50,569 nt of DNA. It comes from Candidatus Olsenella pullistercoris. GTDB lineage: Bacteria > Actinomycetota > Coriobacteriia > Coriobacteriales > Atopobiaceae. The stretch lies in the NCBI GenBank assembly GCA_019116525.1, contig DXBM01000059.1, positions 1 through 50,569 of the forward strand, read 5' to 3'. Below are positions 44,926 to 50,569 of the stretch, in pieces. Below the pieces are notes generated by a model. That model did no database searches, had not been told where the DNA came from, and was given only the letters and a program-made list of their open reading frames with translations. Each line of letters opens with the position of its first letter. Within the stretch, counting starts at the first letter, position 1. A program made the position numbers and the translations under genes.

Positions 44926-45675
44926 ATGAGCGGGAGGCGCACCTATCGCACCCGCGCCATCGTGCTCGACCGCACCAAGCTCGGGGAGCAGGACCTCATC
45001 CTCACGATGCTCTCCGCCGATGGGTCCCAGCTGCGCGCAGTCGCCAAGGGGGCACGTCGCCCGGGCGGCCGGCTCGCAGCTCGCGTGGAGCTCTTCTGCG
45101 AGACGGACTTCTTGATTGCTGCCGGGCGCTCCCTCGACATCGTCTCCGAGGCGTCCATTGCCGAGCCCCACGCGCTCATTCGCGGGGACTACGAGCGCAC
45201 GGCTGCCGCGAGCGCCGTTGCCGAGCTCGCGCGCCTCACCTGCTTTGAGGACGCTCCCGACCCGCTTCTGTTCCCAATCTGCTCGCGTGCCCTGACCGCG
45301 TGCGAGCAGGCTGGGGACCGGCCCCACCTTGACCTCGTCGCGGCCGCGTACGCCACGAAGGTGCTCGCGCACGGCGGGTGGAGGCCCGAGCTCGCCTCCT
45401 GCTGCGCCTGTGGCGACGCCGCCGTCTCGTTCTTCTCGGCGACGGCCGGCGGCGTCCTGTGCGAGAGCTGCGCCCACGAGGTGGCTGGGGCCGAGCGCGT
45501 CTCGCCGGAGCGCCTCGCGTGGCTGCGCGCGCTGCTCGGGTGCACCTTCGACGAGCTGCTCGTCTCCGAGGTCACGGCCGAGGAGGCGCTCGGCCTGCTC
45601 TCGCTCTCGCATCTCTGGGCGGCGACCCACCTCGACGCACGGCTGCGCGCGATGGAGTTTCTCGCCGGCGCGTGA
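44926..45675 (+). CDS. recO: DNA repair protein RecO
   Basis: RecO helps load RecA during RecF-pathway repair. The 249-residue protein has an N-terminal OB fold (YRTRAIVLDRTKLGEQDLILTM) and a helical domain. A zinc-binding Cys set, CCACGDAAVSFF then GGVLCESCA (about 157-186), follows. ATG 44926 follows GGAGTAGGGGC, 4 nt after the era stop. It ends the conserved block that starts at phoH. Confidence 0.93.
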   Translation: MSGRRTYRTRAIVLDRTKLGEQDLILTMLSADGSQLRAVAKGARRPGGRLAARVELFCETDFLIAAGRSLDIVSEASIAEPHALIRGDYERTAAASAVAELARLTCFEDAPDPLLFPICSRALTACEQAGDRPHLDLVAAAYATKVLAHGGWRPELASCCACGDAAVSFFSATAGGVLCESCAHEVAGAERVSPERLAWLRALLGCTFDELLVSEVTAEEALGLLSLSHLWAATHLDARLRAMEFLAGA

Positions 45676-45749
45676 GGGCAGCAAGCCCCCGGCGCGCAAT
45701 GGAGCTGATGGCGCGAAGCGTTTTCGGGCGAGAGTCATGCGACCAATGC

Positions 45750-45778
45750 GCTATACTTACAAATTGATTTCGTATAGC
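45750..45778 (+). promoter_or_regulatory. Palindromic promoter/operator of the toxin-antitoxin operon
   Basis: GCTATAC (45750-45756) and GTATAGC (45772-45778) are a perfect 7-bp inverted repeat with a 15-nt spacer, directly before the AGGAGGGG binding site. TATACT at 45752-45757 within the first arm is a good -10 box. The layout suits autorepression by the antitoxin, as known for RelB-type systems; this is inferred. Confidence 0.6.
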
Positions 45779-45788
45779 AGGAGGGGCC

Positions 45789-46130
45789 ATGGAAGCGACG
45801 CAGATGAACGTGCGCCTTGACCGGGAGCTCAAGCGCGCGGGCGACGCCGTGCTCGCAGGGCACGGGTACACGCCCTCATGCGCGGTACGTGCGCTCTGGG
45901 AGTATTTGAGCGTGCACGCCGAGCTGCCGGATGCTCTTGAGCGAGTGCTGCGCCAGGGGGATTTTGAAGCCGCGTCACCCTCACCGGACTCGGTTGCCGC
46001 CGAGGGAGCGCGCATCGTGGCCGAGTTCTACGAGCGGGCTGGAATTGAGCAGCCCACGGGCCCCGTGGACTATGAGGTGCTGCGCGGTGACGCCGCGCAC
46101 GACCAGCTCCGTGGGTGGGGATTCTCGTGA
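45789..46130 (+). CDS. RelB/DinJ-like antitoxin
   Basis: The 113-residue protein starts with a ribbon-helix-helix segment, MNVRLDRELKRAGDAVLAGHG (about 6-26), followed by TPSCAVRALWEYL, the pattern of RelB/DinJ antitoxins. The C-terminal half is acidic and probably wraps the toxin. Its stop overlaps the PIN gene (GTGA). ATG 45789 follows AGGAGGGG. RelB-like antitoxins usually pair with RelE folds, so pairing with a PIN toxin is somewhat unusual. Confidence 0.8.
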   Translation: MEATQMNVRLDRELKRAGDAVLAGHGYTPSCAVRALWEYLSVHAELPDALERVLRQGDFEAASPSPDSVAAEGARIVAEFYERAGIEQPTGPVDYEVLRGDAAHDQLRGWGFS

Positions 46131-46630
46131 CGCCGCTCAAGCTGCTCGTGGACACCAATGTATGGATGGATTACTTCCTCGTGCGCCAGGAGCCGCACCG
46201 CGAGGCAGCGGAGCTCGTGAGTCTTGCCTTCGGATCCGAGGACGTGGCACTCTACGTTGCGTCGCTTTCGCTCAAGGACCTTTCATACCTTCTTGAGAGC
46301 GTGTTTCGCCGCGATGCGCGCGTGGTCACCGGGGAGGTGTCGCCTCAGGCGGCAGCGGCAGCGCGTGAGACCTCTTGGGGCTGCGTCCGCGCTGTGGTCG
46401 ACAAGGCCCTTATTGTCCCGGTTGGGCATGCGGAGGTGCTCCAGGCGTTCAGCCTAAGACAGACTCATGATGACTTTGAGGACGATCTCCTGCTGGGCTG
46501 TGCCTATCGCGCCGACGTGGACTACGTGGTCACCGGTGACGCGACGCTTGGCCGTCGCTCTCCGGTCCCCTGCATAAGCGCGCTGCGCGCCGTAGAGCTG
46601 ATCAAGGGGCGGCGCGGTGCCACGGAGTGA
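46127..46630 (+). CDS. PIN-domain toxin (VapC-like ribonuclease)
   Basis: The 167-residue protein has PIN-domain acidic residues in LLVDTNVWMDYF near residue 6, THDDFEDDLLLGCA near 118 and VVTGDATLG near 138. These match the metal-binding set of VapC-type RNases. GTG 46127 overlaps the antitoxin stop and has GGTGGGG 6 nt upstream; GTG 46115 is an alternative. It probably cleaves RNA when the antitoxin is lost. Confidence 0.85.
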   Translation: MTPLKLLVDTNVWMDYFLVRQEPHREAAELVSLAFGSEDVALYVASLSLKDLSYLLESVFRRDARVVTGEVSPQAAAAARETSWGCVRAVVDKALIVPVGHAEVLQAFSLRQTHDDFEDDLLLGCAYRADVDYVVTGDATLGRRSPVPCISALRAVELIKGRRGATE

Positions 46631-46701
46631 TTTCACCCGTCGCGCACAGGCTGCTTGCAGCATAATGGGCGGCTGAGATACTTCGTCAGGAGGGGAGACC
46701 A

Positions 46702-47421
46702 ATGCCCAGGCGTCCTGTCATCGGCGTCGTTCCGCTCGTCGACCACAAGCTCGAGAGCCTGTGGATGCTGCCCGGGTACTTCGACGCCGTGTCCGAGGCC
46801 GGCGGCGTGCCCGTGATGCTGCCGCTGACCGCAGACCCCGACGTGCTCTTTCGCGCGCTCGACGTGGTGGACGGCGTCGTGGTGACCGGCGGCCAGGACG
46901 TGGGCCCCGCCCTCTATGGCGAGAAGGACCCCGCCGCCGTCGGGCTCTGCAGCGAGCTCTGCCCGGAGCGCGACGCGATGGAGGTCCTGCTCGTGCCCGA
47001 GCTCGTGGCGCGCGACGTGCCCACGCTCGGGATCTGTCGGGGCATCCAGGTGATCAACGCCGTGCTCGGCGGCACGCTCTGGCAGGATGTGCCCCGCCAG
47101 CGGCCGTCTGTGGTGGAGCACCACGGCAAGCCGCCCTACGACGAGCCCGTCCACACGGTGGAGGTGCTTGCGGGCACGCCGCTCTCCGTGTGCGTGGGCG
47201 CCGGCGAGCTGCCCGTGAACAGCTACCACCATCAGGCGCTTCGCGACGTGGCGCCGGGTCTCACGGTCATGGCCGTGGCCGCTGACGGTGTGGTCGAGGC
47301 CGTGTGGCGGCCCGCCTCGCGCTTCTTCTGGGCCGTGCAGTGGCATCCGGAGTTCGCCCACAAGGTGGACGAGCCGAGCCGCAAGATCTTCTCGGCGCTC
47401 GTGGACGCCGCTCGGGTGTAG
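46702..47421 (+). CDS. Class I glutamine amidotransferase (gamma-glutamyl-GABA hydrolase family)
   Basis: The 239-residue protein belongs to peptidase family C26, as PuuD does. The nucleophile Cys is in LGICRGIQVINAVLGG near residue 115, and the partner His and Glu are in VQWHPEF near 215. VVTGGQDVGPALYG is the usual early motif. Such enzymes hydrolyse gamma-glutamyl amides. No putrescine-pathway genes are adjacent, so the substrate is open. ATG 46702 follows AGGAGGGGAG. CATAAT at 46661-46666 could be a -10 box. Confidence 0.88.
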   Translation: MPRRPVIGVVPLVDHKLESLWMLPGYFDAVSEAGGVPVMLPLTADPDVLFRALDVVDGVVVTGGQDVGPALYGEKDPAAVGLCSELCPERDAMEVLLVPELVARDVPTLGICRGIQVINAVLGGTLWQDVPRQRPSVVEHHGKPPYDEPVHTVEVLAGTPLSVCVGAGELPVNSYHHQALRDVAPGLTVMAVAADGVVEAVWRPASRFFWAVQWHPEFAHKVDEPSRKIFSALVDAARV

Positions 47422-47453
47422 GGGCGGCGCGCACCGCGTCCCGTCGGACGCCG

Positions 47454-47615
47454 TCAGTACCAGTCGTGCTTCTCGCTGCGCTCGAGACCCGCGATGCGCG
47501 CCATCTCAGCCTCGGTGAGCGAGAAGTCAAGGACCGAGATGTTCCCCCGAATGTGGGTCGGGTCGCTGGAGCCGGGGATCACGGCGACGCCGCGCTGCAG
47601 CTCCCAGCGCAGGAC
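47454..47615 (-). pseudogene. Aldo/keto reductase C-terminal remnant
   Basis: On the - strand the last about 53 codons of an aldo/keto reductase are intact: VLRWELQRGVAVIPGSS, HIRGNISVLDFSLTEAEM and a normal stop at 47454-47456. Upstream of 47615 the homology stops abruptly, and the sequence turns into unrelated repeat-bearing DNA. The catalytic Asp, Tyr, Lys and His residues are therefore missing. It is best read as a truncated pseudogene. Confidence 0.75.
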
Positions 47616-47696
47616 CCCCGAGGACGGCCTTCTCATTCCATAGTTTTGTAGTGGCCCCAACGGCGCCGACCTCGGGGGGCGCAAGGGGCGTCCGAC

Positions 47697-47923
47697 GCTT
47701 AGGAACCCTGAGCAGTTGCGCCTTGCGGCTCAGGCACTGCTTAGGAATCCGGGGGAGTTGTAGGTCGTATGGGCGCCAGACGGCCCTTAAGGGCGACAAG
47801 GACGGTCGTCAACTGGGACTTTGCCGTGCAGCGCCGCCCCATGAGACGCTACAGGGTACAATTCCCCCCGGATTCCCAAGCACGGAACGGTCGCCAAGGT
47901 GCAACTGCCCCGTGTTCCTAAGC
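47697..47923. repeat. Nested inverted repeat made of four 22-bp units
   Basis: Two arms, 47697-47762 and 47857-47923, are imperfect inverted copies around a 94-nt centre. Each arm holds two directly repeated units beginning GCTTAGGAA and ending near AGTTG; in the left arm they are at 47697-47718 and 47739-47760. The two left-arm units match at 18 of 22 positions. The centre has further partial self-complementarity. It lies beside the truncated reductase and looks like a REP/BIME-type or small mobile palindromic element. Confidence 0.7.
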
Positions 47924-48008
47924 AGAAGTGCGCGGCGAGCACGCACCGTGGCGCGAGCCTCGTCGCAGCGGCAGCGACCTTGGGAACCTCGACTTCCACG
48001 TCAAATGT

Positions 48009-48056
48009 GCAGATAATGAACATCGGCGGGCACTGGCAGACGTTATCTGCTACACT
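48009..48056 (+). promoter_or_regulatory. rpsO promoter region with inverted repeat
   Basis: GCAGATAA (48009-48016) and TTATCTGC (48043-48050) are a perfect 8-bp inverted repeat, directly followed by TACACT (48051-48056), a likely -10 box. About 85 nt of leader with several GC-rich self-complementary segments precede rpsO. Ribosomal protein S15 is known to autoregulate through its leader in several phyla, so a regulatory leader is plausible. Confidence 0.45.
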
Positions 48057-48146
48057 ACCGCAAGTCAGTACCCCGTACCTGGCGGCCCGCCAACTGCCTG
48101 ACGGCCGTCCCAGTTCGGGGCGAATCTATGTGAAAGGTGGTTTGAC

Positions 48147-48425
48147 ATGGCAGTTACCAAGGAGCGCAAGGCCGAGCTCGTGGCCCAGTACGGCAAGGGC
48201 GAGAAGGACTCCGGCTCCGCTGAGGTGCAGGTCGCTCTGCTCACCGAGCGCATCAAGGGCCTCACCGAGCACATGAAGGTGCACCCCAAGGACTTCCACA
48301 CCCGCCGCGGCCTGCTGATGCTCGTCGGCAAGCGCCGTCGCCTGCTGTCCTACATCAAGGCTCGCGACATCGAGGAGTACCGCGCCCTCATCAAGAGCCT
48401 CGGCATCCGCGACAACATCCAGTAA
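48147..48425 (+). CDS. rpsO: Small ribosomal subunit protein uS15
   Basis: S15 binds the 16S rRNA central domain. The 92-residue protein has the family motifs [20 protein letters not shown] and [19 protein letters not shown], with the usual length and ending. ATG 48147 follows AAAGGTGG. The rpsO-pnp pair is conserved across bacteria. A strong terminator follows 14 nt after the stop, so pnp expression partly depends on read-through or its own promoter. Confidence 0.96.
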   Translation: MAVTKERKAELVAQYGKGEKDSGSAEVQVALLTERIKGLTEHMKVHPKDFHTRRGLLMLVGKRRRLLSYIKARDIEEYRALIKSLGIRDNIQ

Positions 48426-48438
48426 GCGGTTCTTCGGA

Positions 48439-48464
48439 GGGGCGCCCGCGGGCGCCCCTTCTTT
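48439..48464 (+). terminator. Intrinsic terminator after rpsO
   Basis: GGGGCGCCCG followed directly by CGGGCGCCCC (48439-48458) is a perfect 20-nt palindrome, trailed by TTCTTT. It should give partial or full termination between rpsO and pnp. Confidence 0.8.
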
Positions 48465-48489
48465 GGTATGTCCGCGAGAAGCGCGGACG

Positions 48490-48537
48490 GGCGGCCGGAA
48501 GGCCGCCGAGACGGCCCGCCTGCAACGGGGCAGGCGG
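48490..48537 (+). promoter_or_regulatory. Two stem-loops in the pnp leader
   Basis: GGCGGCC (48490-48496) and GGCCGCC (48501-48507) close a GGAA tetraloop. CCGCCTGC (48516-48523) and GCAGGCGG (48530-48537) form a second 8-bp stem. Both lie just before the pnp ribosome binding site. In E. coli the pnp leader is cut by RNase III and PNPase represses itself; a similar mechanism here is only inferred. Confidence 0.5.
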
Positions 48538-48553
48538 AGATAAGGGAAAAGAA

Positions 48554-50569
48554 ATGGCAAAGGTTACACACGAGTTCGACCTCTACGGCAAGCACTACGC
48601 CCTTGAGACCGGCGAGCTGGCAAAGCAGGCCACCGGCTCCTGCCTCGTCAGGTGCGGGGACTCCACGGTCCTTCTCACCGCGGTTGTCTCCAAGGAGCGC
48701 AAGGACTACGACTTCTTTCCGCTGACGGTCGACTTCATCGAGAAGATGTACGCCGTGGGCCGCATCCCCGGCGGATACCTCAAGCGCGAGGCGCGCCCGT
48801 CCGAGAAGGCCACCCTCACGGCCCGCATGATCGACCGCCCGCTTCGCCCGTCCTTCCCGGCCGGCTTCCGCAACGAGGTCCAGGTCGTTGCCACCACGCT
48901 CGTTGCCGACCAGGTCAACCCGGTCGACACCATCTGCGTCATGGCCGCCTCCGCCGCCCTCACCGTCGGCGGCGTGCCCTTCGAGGGGCCGCTCGCGTGC
49001 GTGCGCATCGGCCGTGACCGCGACACCCACGAGTTCATCGTGAACCCGACCTACGAGGAGCGCGACAACTCCGACCTCGACCTCGAGCTCGGTGGCGCCG
49101 AGGGCTTCATCTCCATGCTCGAGGCCGGCGCCGAGGAGATCTCTGAGGAGGACATGCTCGCCGCCATGGCCTTCGGCCAGGAGGCCATCGCCGCCTTCTG
49201 CGCCGAGCAGCAGAAGTTCTTCGCCAAGGTCCGCGAGGCCAACGGCGAGTTCCCGGTGCGCGAGTACGTCCTCGACGAGCCCGTCCCCGAGGTCCACGAC
49301 CGCGTCTTCGCCCACTACGGCGAGATGGAGGCCGCCCTCAAGGACGCCGACAAGCTCTCCCGCATCGGCAAGGTCGAGGCGCTCAAGGCCTCCATCAAGG
49401 CCGAGTTCAGCGAGGAGGAGCAGGCGCAGTGGGGCCGTGCCATCCCTGTTGAGCTCAAGGCCCTCGAGAAGCACGCGATGCGCCTCATGGTCGTCGAGAC
49501 CGGAGAGCGCGTTGACGGTCGCACGCCCACCGAGGTCCGACCGCTCATGGTCAAGGGCGACTACCTCCCGCGCGTCCACGGCTCCGGCCTCTTCCAGCGC
49601 GGCCAGACCCAGGTGCTCTCCGTCTGCACCCTCGGCATGCTCAACGAGTGGCAGCGCCTTGACACCATCGAGCCAGTCGATGGCAAGCGCTACATGCACC
49701 ACTACAACTTCCCGCCCTTCTGCACCGGCGAGACCGGCCGCATGGGCAGCCCCAAGCGCCGCGAGATCGGCCACGGCAACCTCGCTGAGCGCGCGCTGCT
49801 CCCGGTAATCCCCTCCGAGGAGGAGTTCCCCTACGCCATCCGCGTGGTCTCTGAGGTCATGGAGTCCAACGGCTCCTCCTCGATGGCCTCCACCTGCGGA
49901 TCCACGCTCGCCCTCATGGACGCCGGCGTGCCGATCAAGCGTCCGGTCTCCGGCGTGGCGATGGGCCTCATCCAGGAGGAGGGCAAGACCGTCGTCCTCA
50001 CCGACATCCAGGGCCTCGAGGACTTCCTCGGCGACATGGACTTCAAGGTGACCGGCACCACCAAGGGCATCACCGCCATGCAGATGGACAACAAGGCCAC
50101 CGGCCTCACGCCCGAGATCCTGCGCTCCGCGCTCATGCAGGCGCACGACGGGCGCATGTTCATCCTTGACGCCATGCTCGACGCCGTCCCCGGCGTGCGC
50201 GAGCAGACCAAGGAGTCCGCGCCGCAGATCATCAGCCTGCAGATCCCCACTGACAAGATCCGTGAGGTCATCGGCTCGGGCGGCAAGGTCATCCGCGGCA
50301 TCCAGGAGGACACCGGCGCCACGGTCGACATCCAGGAGGACGGCACGGTCTTCATCGCCGGCGTCGGCGGGGCCGGCGACGCCGCCGCCGAGCGCATCAA
50401 GGCAATCGTCAAGGTGCCCGAGGTCGGCGAGGAGTACACCGGGCGCGTCGTGGGCATCCAGCCCTTCGGTGCCTTCGTCGAGCTTGTCCCCGGCAAGGAC
50501 GGCCTGCTCCACATCTCTCGTGTTGCCCAGGGCCGCGTCGACAAGGTCGAGGACGTCCTCAACATCGGC
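48554..50569 (+). CDS. pnp: Polyribonucleotide nucleotidyltransferase (PNPase), 3' end cut off by window
   Basis: PNPase degrades RNA phosphorolytically from the 3' end and can add tails. The visible 672 residues cover the first RNase PH domain and the helical domain. The second RNase PH domain follows (GERVDGRTPTEVRPL near 315, then FCTGETGRMGSPKRREIGHG). Next are the KH domain (VIGSGGKVIRGIQEDTGA near 573) and most of the S1 domain (VGIQPFGAFVELVPGKDGLLH). The reading frame runs open to the window edge. ATG 48554 follows AAGGGAAAAG. Confidence 0.95.
   Translation, partial: MAKVTHEFDLYGKHYALETGELAKQATGSCLVRCGDSTVLLTAVVSKERKDYDFFPLTVDFIEKMYAVGRIPGGYLKREARPSEKATLTARMIDRPLRPSFPAGFRNEVQVVATTLVADQVNPVDTICVMAASAALTVGGVPFEGPLACVRIGRDRDTHEFIVNPTYEERDNSDLDLELGGAEGFISMLEAGAEEISEEDMLAAMAFGQEAIAAFCAEQQKFFAKVREANGEFPVREYVLDEPVPEVHDRVFAHYGEMEAALKDADKLSRIGKVEALKASIKAEFSEEEQAQWGRAIPVELKALEKHAMRLMVVETGERVDGRTPTEVRPLMVKGDYLPRVHGSGLFQRGQTQVLSVCTLGMLNEWQRLDTIEPVDGKRYMHHYNFPPFCTGETGRMGSPKRREIGHGNLAERALLPVIPSEEEFPYAIRVVSEVMESNGSSSMASTCGSTLALMDAGVPIKRPVSGVAMGLIQEEGKTVVLTDIQGLEDFLGDMDFKVTGTTKGITAMQMDNKATGLTPEILRSALMQAHDGRMFILDAMLDAVPGVREQTKESAPQIISLQIPTDKIREVIGSGGKVIRGIQEDTGATVDIQEDGTVFIAGVGGAGDAAAERIKAIVKVPEVGEEYTGRVVGIQPFGAFVELVPGKDGLLHISRVAQGRVDKVEDVLNIG

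Larger units (their letters stand above)
47422..48146. other. Gene-poor, degraded gap before rpsO
   Basis: These 725 nt contain the reductase remnant, the four-unit inverted repeat and the rpsO control region. Short open frames exist on both strands but are created by the repeats and resemble nothing I recognise. I regard the stretch as non-coding apart from the remnant. Confidence 0.65.

Noticed and set aside
47527-48023. Several short open frames on both strands around 47.5-48.0 kb
   Set aside because: They are translations of the 22-bp repeat units, with no binding sites and no recognisable domains.
48350-50512. A long open frame antisense to pnp
   Set aside because: It has the same codon-bias artefact. 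The + strand encodes an unambiguous PNPase over the whole interval.

Overview
This window reads as a high-GC, gene-dense chromosomal segment from an actinobacterium, most likely class Coriobacteriia (an Olsenella/Parolsenella/Atopobiaceae-like anaerobe). The basis is the actinobacterial-type integration host factor beside gmk and rpoZ, a mannose-family PTS, a complete pyrR-B-C-K-D-F cluster using the NAD-linked PyrK/PyrD type of enzyme, frequent GTG and TTG starts, and many 1-20 nt gene overlaps. The genus is an inference. Almost all genes lie on the + strand; the exceptions are rpsT, one tRNA-Asn and an aldo/keto reductase remnant.

Layout. 1-225 is the end of leuS. 529-11828 is a long information-processing block: rimP, nusA, infB, rbfA, nrnA, truB, ribF, dnaG, rpoD. 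11868-14399 holds a small membrane protein, tRNA-Asn on the - strand and a two-gene ABC exporter (Wzm/Wzt type). 14473-20349 is an accessory sugar locus: an unknown small protein, two GntR/UTRA regulators, a SIS-domain deglycase and PTS IIA, IIB, IIC and IID. It looks like an uptake route for Amadori products (fructoselysine or glucoselysine). 20461-25843 is the pyrimidine operon behind a transcription attenuator. 25993-32639 carries mihF, gmk, rpoZ, thiI, comEA, comEC and holA. 32938-35301 has rpsT and lepA with overlapping divergent promoters, then dusB. 36456-45675 holds hemW, a dCMP deaminase, a membrane-anchored DnaJ paralogue, dnaJ, mtaB, phoH, ybeY, dgkA, era and recO. 45789-47421 has a RelB-like/PIN toxin-antitoxin pair and a class I glutamine amidotransferase. 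47422-48146 is a decayed, repeat-filled gap, followed by rpsO and pnp, which runs off the window.

The features I think deserve most attention are non-coding or architectural. (1) A 109-bp twin-hairpin element occurs twice, at 250-358 and 12337-12445, with covarying stem bases. (2) A nested inverted repeat built from four 22-bp units lies at 47697-47923, next to a truncated gene. (3) A 31-bp regulatory module is shared, in opposite orientations, by the two control regions of the sugar locus. (4) A DnaJ paralogue has lost most of its C-terminal substrate-binding region in favour of membrane helices. (5) NusA carries an extra C3H zinc-knuckle-like tail. (6) The pyr leader shows a clear terminator/antiterminator switch. 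No phage, transposase, CRISPR array or rRNA was seen.
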